Assembly: GCF_000143415.4 (NCBI RefSeq)
Contig: NW_003314283.1
Span: 923,734 to 987,733, forward strand
DNA from: Selaginella moellendorffii
Lineage: Eukaryota; Streptophyta; Lycopodiopsida; Selaginellales; Selaginellaceae
Reading direction: 5' to 3'
DNA length: 64,000 nt
Within the stretch, counting starts at the first letter, position 1. The number at the start of each line of letters is the position of its first letter. The notes under the pieces were generated by a model, which ran no database searches, was not told the origin of the DNA, and saw only the letters and a program-made list of their open reading frames with translations. Made by a program: the position numbers and the translations under genes. Positions 21,671-32,944 of this stretch are shown here, piece after piece.

Positions 21671-24600
21671 ATGGAGTCTCCAAGCCCTCCTGATTTCTTT
21701 GCCGAAGTCCTTGCAAAAATCCAGTTTAAGAATATTGAGCTGAAGGCAACCCTTCTTCACATGCAGTAGGAGCTTGCTTCACTTTCAACTCAAGGATTCA
21801 GCAAAGTTCCTGAACCGAAGGTGAGTTTCCTAGCAAAATTTTCAAACAAGCGTTCGGAGCTTTGCGGATTCCTAAACCAGATGGAGCTGATCTTCGCACT
21901 TCAACATCGGCAATACCCCACTCCCGAGTCTCAAATCAGCACGATCGGGACGTTGCTCGAAGGTGCAGCTTTGTCATGGTTTTCTCCTCTTCTAGAGAAG
22001 AGCATGAAAGGGGTCGTGGTTCCGGAGCTAATGGATCTTCAGTTGTTCAAAGAGAAGCTCGAAGCATGTTTTGGCAAGATGGATCGGGTTCAGGCTGCCA
22101 CCACAAAGATGAAACGTCTCTCTCAGGGGTCTCGTCCTGCCTCAATCTATGCTGCAGAGTTCCAACTCCTTGCCTTGGACACTTAGTGGGATGAGTGGGC
22201 CCTGATTGATCAATTTTGTTTTGGCCTCAACAACGGTATCAAGGATTTGTTGCTCACCTTGGAGGATCCCATGAACCTGTCAAACACCATCAACAAAGCT
22301 GTTCAATGCGACAATCGTCTCTTTGAATGTCATCAGGAAAGTTGCCGCGCCACCATTTTCCCGTCCCAGACTCAAGAATCCCAGCTTGAGTCTTCGGGGC
22401 ATACTCCTGAACCTACTACTCCAGTCCCAATGGATATTTCTGGTGCTCCCCGACTCATCAAAGGGAAGTTGAGTCCTGTTGAGAAGCAACGTCGAATATC
22501 TCATAATCTTTTCCTCTACTATGCTGATCCTAATCACAAAGCAACTGTGTGTCCCAAGAAGCCTCCCCAACTGCTCAAGTTCACTCTACCTCAACGTCTA
22601 CCTCTGTTGCAGTCAGGAAACGACCCTATCCAAACAGAGTAGGAGCTTTCTGTTTGGACTCCCCGAATAAAAATCTTTTCTTATTTATCAAGCTCCTCAC
22701 CACCTTTCATCAAAGCCACCACCAATTCCTACAACTTCTGCATCCTATGTCTCCTTTCTTTCACCGGACAAGGCTCTGGCACTATTGGACTCGGGTGCAA
22801 CTTCCTGCTTCATGGACACGGACTTTGCTGCCTGACATCACGTTCCTCTTTCTCCTACCATATGGGATCTAAGGGTTGAAGGCATCGGCAGGCATTTTGT
22901 GTCTCCATCTTCTGGACTTAGGGAAACATTGCCCGTTCGAGTACACATCGGGTCCACTATTGCCGATATCGCCTTCAACATTATCAACAGCAAGTCCTCC
23001 TCTGTGGTGCTCGACCTTCCTTGGTTCCAACTACACCAGCCTCAGATCTGTTGGAAGGAATTACAGCTCATCTCTCCGTCACCATCTCCCACGGCTTCCC
23101 CTGCTGTTCATCGAGTCCAAATCAGGAAAAGTTCCCTAAACTCAAATCGGGGTTCTATTCCTGACTCTACAAAGTTTTCACCCTCTTCTTTTCCCTCTCT
23201 TTCTTCTTACACTAGACAGTATCCTTGTCTCATCATTCCATTTAGTCGTACACCTCTTCCTATCTCCACAATCACTATGAAAGAACTCCTTCATGAAGAA
23301 CTTATTTTCCTTTTTGCTTTGCATATTTCTCTTGTCAGTCTTCCTGAGAAGTATCATGATTTTGGGGATGTGTTTGACAAGAAAAAAGCTAATGTACTAC
23401 ATGTTCATCGACCTTATGATTGTCCCATTAATTTACAGGAAGGAGCATCACTTCCGTGGGGGCCTATCTACAGGTTATCCCCTTCCGAGCTTAAGGCCCT
23501 TAAAGAGTACGTGGATGAGAACCTTGCCTCAGGGTACATTCAGCATTCGCAGTCCCCAGCTGGAGTGCCTGTCTTCTTTGTCAAGAAGAAGGATGGGAGT
23601 TTGCGGCTAGTTATTGACTACCGAGGTTTGAACAAGGTGACTGTTAGGAACCGTTATCCGCTGCCCTTGATTTCAGACCTGTTGGAATGCCTCGGCAGTG
23701 CCCACTTCTTCACCAAGATCAACCTCTGTGGAGCATACAACCTAATCCAGATCCGGCCTGGCGATGAATGGAAGACTGCATTCTGAACCTATTATGGCCA
23801 CTTCAAGTACATTGTCATGCCATTTGGCTTGACAAATGCTCCAGCAGTTTTTCAACACATGGCAAATGACATCTTTCGGGAGTTTCTTGATCAGATGGTG
23901 ATTGTATACCTCGACGACATCCTCATCTACTCAAAAACTCAGGAGGAGCACGACGAGCATGTGTGCAAGGTGCTGGCGAAGTTGCGAGAACACGGCCTAT
24001 ACGTGAAGCTTGAGAAATGTTCCTTCGATCAGGAGTCTGTGGAGTTCCTTGGGTACATTGTCACTCTTGAGGGTATCACGATGGATCCTGCCAAAGTCAA
24101 GACTATTCTCAAATGGGAGCCTCCACAATCAATGTCAGACATTCAAGTTTTCCTTGGCTTCACTAACTTCTACTGCAAATTCATTGATTACTACTCTGAC
24201 ATTGTCCTTCCTCTCACGCATCTCATTTGCAAGGATGTTCCCTTCTCTTGGTCTGCTGCTGCCCAGCAGGCCTTCAACACACTCAAGGCGGCCTTCAATT
24301 CTACTCCCATCTTGATCCACGCTAATCCCTCACAACCTTTCTTCATCGAGGCTGACGCCTCCGACTTTGCCATCGGTGTTGTGCTGTCTCAACTCGGAGC
24401 GGATTAGGAATTTCATCTGGTCGCTTTCCATTCTTAGAAATTCCAGCTTGCGGAGATCAATTACGAAATCCACGACAAGGAGCTCCTTGCCATTGTGGAT
24501 TCCTTTGGAGAGTGGCATCGTTTCTTGGAGGGGGTAATCCATCAAACAACGGTCTGGACGGATCACAAAAATCTCGAGTACTTTGCCACTTCCCGAGTTT

Positions 24601-26371
24601 TGAGCCGTCATCAGGCAAGGTGGGCACAATTCTTGAGTCAGTTTGACTTTGTTATCAAGTATAGACCTGGAAAGCTTCAAAGTCGTCTTGATGTTCTTTC
24701 AAGTCACTCCTATCTCAGTCTCAGGCCTAGTAATCCTACCTTCGATCAACAGGATCAGGTTATCCTTGGTCCTGATCGGCTTCAAGTTATGGCAATTTCC
24801 CTGGCCCCTCAGGACTCCTCCTTGATGGATGCAATCAGAAACAATCTTCAATCCGATGACCTTGCCAGCGACATTTTCCCCCATCTTCAGGCTAGATACC
24901 CAGTGACTCCCGATTGCCAGCGATTTGACGAGTTCGAGTTCTTAGATGGCTTGTTGTACCATGGGGAGCAACTTTACGTTCCTGAGGGTGATGCTCAAAG
25001 GTTGGTCCTGATGGTGTGCCATGATAGCCCAACTGCTGGTCACTTCGGCATTGCGAAACCTATGAGCTGGTTGCACGAGACTTTTGGTGGCCTCACATTG
25101 ACGACTACATCAAAGCTTTTGTTCCCTCAGATGACAATTGCACCTAGAATAAAGTACCTCGCCACCTTCCTTCAAGTTTTCTTCATTCCCTCCCAGTCCC
25201 TTCAAGTCCTTGGGAATCCATCTCCATGGATTTCTTGAGTGATCTTCCGAGTTCTGGAGGCTTTAACAGCATTTTAGTCATGGTGGATCGCTTCACAAAG
25301 ATGGCACACTTCTTGCCGTCTACCAAGGAGTTTTCGGGTGAGGACATAGCAAAACTAGTATTCAGGGAAATTTTCCAACTTTATGGCATTCCTGCAGATG
25401 TGGTTTCAGATCGGGGACCTCAGTCCATCTCTCATTTCTGGCAACGGTTTTTGCAGCTGCTTGGAGTGAAGGTCAACCTCTCTTCGGCGTATCATCCTCA
25501 AACTGATGGATAGTCCGAGCGAACGATTCAGACGTTGGAACAATTCCTGAGGTCCTTCATCAACTATCATCAGGATGACTGGTTCGATATCCTTCCCCTT
25601 GCTGAGTTCTCCTATAACAATTCTATTCACTCCTCCCTTCGAGTTTCCCCCTTCTTTGCGAACTCTGGCTGAAATCCCCAATTCAATCTCTCACTTCCTT
25701 CTCCATCCAAATCCTCTTGTTCAAATCCCCACTCTGAGGCATTTGTCTCCAACCTCCAGGAAATCCACAACTCCATCTCCTTCCACCTCTGTCGTGCTCA
25801 AGAATCTCACAAAACATTTGCCAATGTCCATCGTCAGGATTGTCCCCCTTACAATATTGGGGATAAAGTCTGGCTCCTTAGGCAAAATATCTCCACCACT
25901 AGGCCATGTCCCAAACTCAATTTCAAACACCTCAATCCTTTCCCTATCATTGCCATCATTAATCCTATCACTTATCACCTTGCACTTCCCTCCTCATATC
26001 AAATTCACCCCATTTTTCACTCCTCTCTCCTTGAGCCTTATATTCCCAGTCCTATTCCAAATCGGGTCATTCCTCTGCTTCCACCAGTGCAGCTCGAGGA
26101 TGGGTGTGAGTACGAGGTTCAAGACATCCTTGATTCCAAGATCTCACAGTCTAAACTCTACTATCTGGTAGATTGGAAGGGTTACGAACCTGAGGAACAC
26201 ACTTGGGAACCTACGAACAACTTGATTCGTTCTCCTGACTTTGTTCAGGACTTCCACCGCCGCTATCCTTCTTGTCCCAGTCCTCATTCTTTTTCTCCAT
26301 CTCCCGTCCCTTGCCGCCCATCTCATCCTCCTCTTCGTTCTCATTCACGTCCTCGTTCCACTCATTCTTGA
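21671..26371 (+). pseudogene. Gag-Pol polyprotein of the gypsy element, multiply interrupted
   Basis: Gag starts at ATG 21671. The zinc-knuckle region near 22500-22560 keeps only ADPNHKATVC of the usual CCHC. The protease has DSGA near 22788. RT spans about 23380-24060 with GAYNLI, MPFGLTNAPAVFQ and YLDDILIYS near 23908. RNase H spans about 24300-24700 with EADASDFAIG and WTDHKNLEY. Integrase spans about 24950-25560 with SDRGPQS and the SSAYHPQTDG-Ser-Glu-Arg site. A chromodomain (YYLVDWKGYEPEEHTWEP) ends at 26371. In-frame TAG or TGA codons appear after HMQ, LDT, KTAF, LGAD, FHS and HPQTDG, together with frameshifts in the protease, the integrase N-terminus and 25630-26090. GAYNLI with GDEWKTAF recalls Tf1/sushi/Tcn1-like chromoviruses more than typical angiosperm ones. 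Confidence 0.9.
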
Positions 26372-26382
26372 GGAGGGGGTAC

Positions 26383-26776
26383 TGTCAGGAATCCCCCAAT
26401 TCTTGCCACATTCCTAACTCTTGCCAAATTCCTGACCTACAAACCACATTCCTAACCCTCTAGACACTTCCCTATTCCTGACTCTCTAGATACTTCCCTA
26501 TTCCTGACTCTCTGATTTCCCGTACGATTCTTGAGTCTCAAGCCACATTTCTGATGATGACGTGGTGCCTCCTCGACCTCAACTATATTTAGGCCGTCTT
26601 CGATCCAAGAGTGGTGGAGCTTCATCAACCTATAGTATATATAGGTTAGCCTTGTTCCATTTCTCCACAATCTGAATCAACGCCAGTCTAAAGTCTAAGG
26701 TCTCTTCTTCGTTTCCATTAGCTTTTCTCTTTACCTTTTGCATTTTCCAGTCTTGATCTTGTTAAGGGTCTTGACA
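26383..26776 (+). repeat. Right LTR of the gypsy element (394 bp)
   Basis: Begins TGTCAGGAATCCC and ends TTGACA. It is longer than the left LTR mainly because of a tandem duplication of a 26-base unit (CACTTCCCTATTCCTGACTC type) near 26462-26515. Confidence 0.9.
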
Positions 26777-26781
26777 CTGGC
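26777..26781. repeat. Target site duplication CTGGC (right)
   Basis: Exact copy of 21209-21213. Confidence 0.85.
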
Positions 26782-28011
26782 AATCATTGGTGATGATTGA
26801 CTATCATTTGGGATAGTTAATTATCCTTATCAAAAAGTTTTGCTTGATTGTTGCTATTACAGAATGATTCATTATTCTTTGGGATGGTGGATTCCTCCTT
26901 AGATGATAATTTGTATATCATTTTTTGATGGGATGATTGATGATCTTTCATGATGGTTAATTATTCTCTTTGATGACTTATGGCTTTTCACAATACCATA
27001 TGTTCTTTGTGGTTTACTTTGGATTGGTCTCTTGGGTTTGAGACATCAATAGGATGTTACTGACACTTATTTAAGCAACTCTGGTTCCTTCATATTACTA
27101 ACTGGAATTTATTCAAATTAGCCAATGCAATGGTTGGCATAAATGAGTGTTTATTTGTCTTGCAACATTCATTCTATTCTATTGACTATCGTTACAGTTG
27201 GTTCTAATAGATTCAGATGTTATTTCCTTCGGGTGATACATTCTTGAGCATTTTGCTTACTAGTCAATGATATTTTGTGTTCTTTGAGTTATCTTTAGTA
27301 AGTTGTTTGGCATACTATCTACTATCTTCAATAGTTAAGTTTCATTATTGAGTTTCCTTGATAATAGATTTGCTATTGACTTTTGTTAGATGGTGACTCC
27401 TATGTTTACCAATTATGATGATTTTGGTGGTTCTTATACTCTAATACTAGTTTATCGAATGATAACTTTCTTGGAATACTTTTGTATTCTAATCTAAGCT
27501 TTATTTAGTGATAATTAAGACTCTAAAATATCATTGTCTATTATCCATCTATTGATCTTTGAGTTTGGGCTAGTATAGGTAGACTAGCTTCGGCACTTCG
27601 TATGCATGTTGAAATGTTTAGTCATGGGGTAGCTATTGTCAACTGGTCACATCACCCACCTTTTTGTCGATGTTCTTTATTCCATTAAAAGGGTGTGACC
27701 GTGTAAACAACTCTAATTGCCTATTTACAGTAGTCTATTTAAACTTTACCAATGGGTTTTGTTTCTTTGCACAAGAGGGTTGGGGCCTTTGGCTTCTCTC
27801 TCTATGCCACCTGCGGGCAGGGGTGTATCACACTTTTGTAAGCTGGGTGACACATAGAGCAGCAAGGGTGGCTAACTCCGTTAGTCATTTCCTTGTTGGT
27901 GACGGCCGAAAGGTGTCTGAGTTAATAGCGCATCCGCATTAAACAAAGAGGTTGCCTCCTAACTCATTTAAGTTGGTGCATTTCTCACATAATGTGATCA
28001 CTGTGGGAGAA

Positions 28012-29118
28012 TGTCGCGAATGTGATTTCAAGTATCAAAAGTTACATGTTGGCTAATCCTTTTGGATATTCTTTCCTTATTGCCGCGACGGCAGGAGGTC
28101 GGTATTGTTGGACCCGTTAGTAATTCTCACTTGAGCTAGTTGAGAAACTGGTCAATGAATATACACTTAAATTGGATAAACATAAGATAGGAACCCTATA
28201 TGTTTTTGCTGAGCATACTCGGCCTGGCTTGAAAAATTTGTGTTATTGGCTTGCACTTGCTAGTGTCAAGAACCCCCGTGATATTGAGCTTGGTCCCTCA
28301 ATATCACTAAATGATAGCTTACCATGTCTGTTAAACACCCTCACTACTCATTTCAGTCCCAAATGCTATTTATGGAAAGTGTTTAGATTCACTCATTTGG
28401 CACATCTATGGAATGTAGAGATTGTTCTGAATATAATGGTGTTTGTCACGTGTCCAAATTCACAATCTAAAGACATTCCATATTTAGTAAGTTTTGAGCT
28501 TGTCCCAGAGACTAACTCCTGATACTAAATGAGGCTTGGGGTGAAAGCCCAAAATGTGTGTTCCTCAAAGGGGGGGAGCTATGGGGGATTCCAAATGTAT
28601 AGTAGGGATAGTGGGTAGGTCGGGCATGGCTGACCAATCTGAGGCATAGTTTACCTCCCGCTTGCATGTCTGTCCTTGTTCTGCATCTGGCTTGGGTTTA
28701 AGCCCAAGTTCCATTCCATGCTAGCTAGTGGAGTACCCATATTCTTGTGTTAGGCCACCAGTATGCCGAAATAATGTCAGACTCTATTTAGCTCCGTTTT
28801 GTGTGTTGGTCCTAGCATTGGGATGCTAGATACTTTAGGACTATTCTAAGTCGCTCCGTGCTCCTGTCCCTTCACTCCTTGGGTTATATGCTCGGGAGTC
28901 ATTCCGTGCTCTAGTGCCATTGCTCCTTGGCTCCATGCTTGGGAGTTTGGCACCAGTCCTTCATTCAATGGCCTAAGGCCCTGAAACTCGGATTCCACAC
29001 CATTGTCTTTTGGACACATGGCATATGACACATGGCACATGAAGGGTTTAGGTTCCACTTTGTGGTTATCCTTTGGTAAATCACCATAAGATAAAGGGTA
29101 AACACCACATGCATTACA
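28012..29118 (+). repeat. Right LTR of the LARD-like element (1107 bp)
   Basis: Begins TGTCGCGAATGTGA and ends CACATGCATTACA. It is preceded by the purine-rich GTGGGAGA that serves as polypurine tract. Confidence 0.85.
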
Positions 29119-29855
29119 GTTGTGCTTGGTGGCAGGTTTCGCTTTACATTTTGTTAAAACTCTATGAGAGTAGTGAGCTCTCATTGATTTTGACTTGGTG
29201 TTGATGGCCCTACACCTTGGCTAAGGATGGTGATGTCCAACTTAATTGTTTGAGGTTGAGATGTTGGTACCTATATTATAGTTTTGTCTATGAGGAGGTT
29301 ATGTACCAATATAAGATTATCTCATAATTTTCACTTTAATTTTGACTAAATGTTAATTATGTATAGCTAGCCTCTTCAAGGCATGCTCAAAACTATTGAC
29401 TATATGCATTAGTGAGCTTATTGCTGTTGAGTTGGATTTGAGTGGTCATTTAGTTCATGCTTGTTCATGTACCTGGGGTGTTATGTTCAGGTTAGACAAG
29501 TATATAACTCGATGACATGAGTTTAATGTTTTGATCTTGTGAGAGGTAAGTTGAAGAGTGATTGTTAGTTGCTTTTTGACTAGTAATTGCTTGTAAATTT
29601 TGTCAAGGACTGTTGACACTTGTTTCACTCAATGATGATTTAACAGTGATAGATTTGCTTTACTAGATGGTATTACAAAGGATTGTGTCGTGACTTACAT
29701 AGTTTTTTCATGTTAACATGTCAATTCCTTTGTCGATATCATTTAATTACGTTTAGTCTGTGGTGTTGAATTTCATGGAGTCTTGGATATCATAATTCAC
29801 TCTTTGCTAATGTGTTATATGTAACTGAGTTTTGTTAAAGAATTAATCTTGTTCT
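29119..29855 (+). mobile_element. Older copy of the LARD-like element, right part
   Basis: It resumes the sequence interrupted at 17169, beginning with the GTTGT duplication, and matches about 20384-21115 of the younger copy (TATGAGAGTAGTGAGCTC, GAGGTTGAGATGTTGGTACC). Similarity ends near 29855, and no 3' LTR of this copy is found. Confidence 0.75.
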
Positions 29856-31693
29856 TGGACAACTTCCATAATTTTAAAGAGTCAAAAGCCCGTTCTAAAG
29901 CTTGCATTGTCAAACCAGTGGCAATTAAAGCAGCCATCAACACTAAAACAAAGCTAAAAGAAAGTAACTAGAAAAAATAAATCACTATTCAAAGCTCTTT
30001 AACAATCAAGTTAAAGATACATATAAAGAACAAAAAACAAAGAAAGAAACTTACAGCAATCAAAGGACTTCCAAGAACAATGATGTGCGTGAAGGACAAC
30101 TGAGAAGGGTAGCTTGGTGAAAGCTCTCGACTTGGCTCTCACTAACAATTTATGTAGGTCGGGTATACTTCTTGGACGCAAGCTGATACGAAACATTATA
30201 CATTTTATGGTGACCTCCATCTCTCATGAGCTTGGGATGTATGGTTGCAAGTGGAAGGATAGCTGGCCATAGAGGAGTATGTTTTGTATTCAAGTTCGTG
30301 CATTGTTTAGCTGATTTGTTATCTTGGCATGCAGGCGTTAGAAGCAGCCACTAGGTCACCATGGCAATCACACGAAAGGAGAAAAGCTTTGCAATTGCTT
30401 TACATTATTCTTTCCTTCACTGTAAGTCATGTACATTCATACCGAGTAAAAGTCCTTGTGCAAACTTATAGTGCTGATGTGCCAAACGCCTGCAAGGAAC
30501 TTCGGGTGTTTGCTAATTCTCTTTTGTCTCCTGTTTTCTTACATTTGGTCCTTTTCAGTTGGTATCATGTATGGTGGGATTGTTTTTTCAATGCTTGGGC
30601 TAGTTGTTTGCTGCACATACGGGAAAGTAATTTTGTGCCAAACAAACCTTAAGAAGGCGTGAGGAGCTCTCGATCAATGGTTCCATATGCCTCTTGGAGC
30701 TCTACTTTGATCGGGCTTTGTTTCATCACTGAAACACCTTGCTGAGAAAAGATTTCAATTTTCTCCTCAATATTGGAAATGCCGATCGTAGCAAAGATCT
30801 TGCTGCGGCTCTTCAGAAACTAGGAGGAAAAGATTAGAACATTAGCTCGGAGCTTTCAGAGATTCAGGTAATGGGGACGTTTAGTTTTCACTATAACATG
30901 AAGTGCATTAGAATGTTGCGGAGATATCCGCTAGTTACAGAGCTATTTCAATTACGACTCTCCCAAGCTCTTTCTTCCTTTGTCCGTTTGTCTCAACGCG
31001 AATATTTTTTCTGTATAGCCAGGAATAGGCCTCATGGCCTTGCAGCAATTTACTGAAGTCAACACAGTCATGCTCTATGCCGTTGAAATTTTCCATACAG
31101 TCTAGCTACTTCTTGCAGGATTTAAGTTAGCAAACGCAGCTTCCTTGGTTCTACCCATGTTACAAGTAATTCTTGTGTATTGATTTTTTGCACGAAAGAT
31201 CGTTTTCTGTATAACAGGTAACCGTGACACTCACCTTGGAAAAGGCTGGATATTGCTGGTATGAGATCTATACTAACAGCGTCTAAATCATGTATAGTTA
31301 TCATCCGGAGGCACTTTTCTTGTGGGATTCTCATTCTTTCTACATGTAAGCTTAAAAAGATGCAATGACTTGCAAATGTTCGTGTAGCATTTTTTTTTCC
31401 TTGCGACAGAACTCATTCATTACCTTCTGGTAAGAAAAACCTTTTAAGTAAGCGTTCTAACTAAGTGACGCATCTTTCGATCCCAATGCAGAAGCTCCCA
31501 AAGCTAGCTATATGGTCTAGAGTTTGGTTTGAAAATTAAAAGAAGTCAATCCAATTTTATGTTGTATCGTTTTCTTTTGGTCCCCGAAAGTTGTCAACCA
31601 GAAGCCTTAAACTGGGCACCTTTCTAAATTGGTCTTCTATTCTGAAGATAGAAAATGGTGAAATTCCCTAAGACTTTTTAGGCGGTTGGAGCT
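29856..31693. other. Low-information stretch with possible exon fragments
   Basis: No complete gene is seen. At 30335-30421 an acceptor and a GTAAGT donor flank a frame reading ALEAATRSPWQSHERRKA, followed by a hydrophobic stretch. At about 30550-30627 another acceptor precedes a hydrophobic frame (VGIMYGGIVFSMLGLVVCC). Together they could be two exons of a small membrane protein or its remnant, but no start, stop or family can be assigned. Confidence 0.3.
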
Positions 31694-32845
31694 ATGGTTG
31701 AAAGCGTTATTGGACAAGAGAAACGTCGTCCAAAGCGCCCCAGGTATGATCCAGATGGGATGGAGTGGCTATACGAAGACGAGGAATTCGATGTGGATGA
31801 TCCACAGGATGTTCAGAATGCGTGCTATGGTATTCGGACCTTTAGCGGAGAGAGATTGGAAGATATGTTGATGAATGCTAGGAGGTTGATTGCACGGCGA
31901 TGCTTCGAGGAGAAGGTGTTCCGTCTGGTTGAGCCCGAGAGCGACAGCGACTTAAGTTGGATTGAGCCAGAGGCTGTTGCGATGCGGGACAGGTTCCAGG
32001 ATCTCGTGGCCCGTGTGTTCTTCCAGGGGACTCTGGTGGGAGGAGGCGCTTTGATTCATCCCGATGGCTCGATTCTCACATCGATTTCCTGTCTTCCCAA
32101 GCCCCGTGGGGATCCAGACCACGTCTTTGAGGTGGAATTCAAGTTCCTCAAGCTCAAGTACTCAGCCAGAGCTATGGATATAGACGAGTTTTCCTTTACG
32201 GCAGTGCTAGTTCCCATTGAGGATCAGACCTCAACATTCCATGGCAAGAAGTGTTTCGACCGACATGTAGCGGTGTCCGACTGTGACCAGATCCTTTACG
32301 CCTTTCAGCTGGGTATGGATGTCCCCAAGAAACGTCCAACCTCTATGGATCTCAAACAGCTATGTGTCAAGCAAGGGATTACCATTCGAAGCAAAGCCAA
32401 GCCCAAGGTTTCAGAGCTCGTGGCGGCCTTGGAAGAATTCCGAGTGATCAAGATGGTTTGCTATGATGACATTGGGATGCATGGAGAGCTCGCACTGTCC
32501 ATGGGGGCCGTGGGTGCCATGGCTATAGGGTGCCCGGTTCTAAGTACTTCGGGACGAATGGTTGGAGTTATTTCGGCTATCCACAACGTTCCAGGGCGAG
32601 CCAAAGATCCACCGCTGCTTACTTTCTTTGGCGGAAGGGAGCCTTGCGAGTTCCAGTGCGTCGCTGATTTGAAGAAAGCAGATCTTCCGAAGGAGCTGAG
32701 GGACAATGTTGTGGCTGCTAAAACCATTGTGGAGTTTGCTAACGATCTCAACACAAAGTACCCGAGCTTGGAGTGGCGGGAAAGGAATCCTCTCGAGAAC
32801 TTCAGGAAGAGGAGGTTCAAGGAGGCACCCCTTGATGAAGCTTAA
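31694..32845 (+). CDS. Degenerate trypsin-like protease-fold protein with SAP-like insertion, 383 aa
   Basis: An intact single-exon gene with ATG at 31694. An acidic N-terminus precedes GTLVGGGALIHPDGSILTSI, which lines up with the His-loop region of Deg/trypsin-like proteases (GSGVIIDPDGYILTNAH). The catalytic His position is not conserved. Near the C-terminus AIGCPVLSTSGRMVGVISA resembles the Ser-loop segment (GNSGGPVFNSKGEVVGI), but the GNSGG nucleophile is missing. Between them, LKQLCVKQGITIRSKAKPKV and the following SELVAALEEF look like a SAP-type DNA-binding helix pair. There is no signal peptide. This suggests a non-catalytic protease-fold protein. The fold assignment is by motif likeness only, while the coding call is strong from length, codon use and lack of stops. 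Confidence 0.7.
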   Translation: MVESVIGQEKRRPKRPRYDPDGMEWLYEDEEFDVDDPQDVQNACYGIRTFSGERLEDMLMNARRLIARRCFEEKVFRLVEPESDSDLSWIEPEAVAMRDRFQDLVARVFFQGTLVGGGALIHPDGSILTSISCLPKPRGDPDHVFEVEFKFLKLKYSARAMDIDEFSFTAVLVPIEDQTSTFHGKKCFDRHVAVSDCDQILYAFQLGMDVPKKRPTSMDLKQLCVKQGITIRSKAKPKVSELVAALEEFRVIKMVCYDDIGMHGELALSMGAVGAMAIGCPVLSTSGRMVGVISAIHNVPGRAKDPPLLTFFGGREPCEFQCVADLKKADLPKELRDNVVAAKTIVEFANDLNTKYPSLEWRERNPLENFRKRRFKEAPLDEA

Positions 32846-32944
32846 ACTCATATACTTTTCTTTGTAAAGGTTTTTACTACTTTTAATAATAATTTAGCTT
32901 TAGGAAAGGAATCGAGCTTAGTTTTCCTTTTCCAACTCCGAAGC

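Larger units (their letters stand above)
21214..26776 (+). mobile_element. Nested chromodomain Ty3/gypsy retrotransposon (5.56 kb), defective
   Basis: LTRs lie at 21214-21573 and 26383-26776, with a purine tract GAGGAGGGGGTAC before the right LTR and CTGGC target duplications outside. The internal region encodes Gag, protease, RT, RNase H, integrase and a C-terminal chromodomain in the chromovirus order, all now broken. It is inserted in the internal region of the LARD-like element, so it is younger than that element's insertion. Confidence 0.93.
17170..29118 (+). mobile_element. Non-coding (LARD-like) LTR retrotransposon, interrupted by a gypsy element
   Basis: Complete element with LTRs at 17170-18320 and 28012-29118. 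Both begin TGTC and end ACA, and the element is flanked by GTTGT on each side. A tRNA-iMet-type primer binding site follows the left LTR (18323-18333), and a purine-rich GTGGGAGA precedes the right LTR. After removing the nested gypsy insertion and one copy of its target duplication, the internal region is about 4.1 kb. It holds no open frame or domain I can recognise. Large retrotransposon derivatives (LARDs) are non-autonomous elements of this design that depend on proteins made elsewhere. Which autonomous partner served it is unknown. Confidence 0.85.

Noticed and set aside
32461-32851. Minus-strand frames opposite the protease-fold gene
   Set aside because: They are shadows of a GC-balanced coding exon and lack domains or start context.
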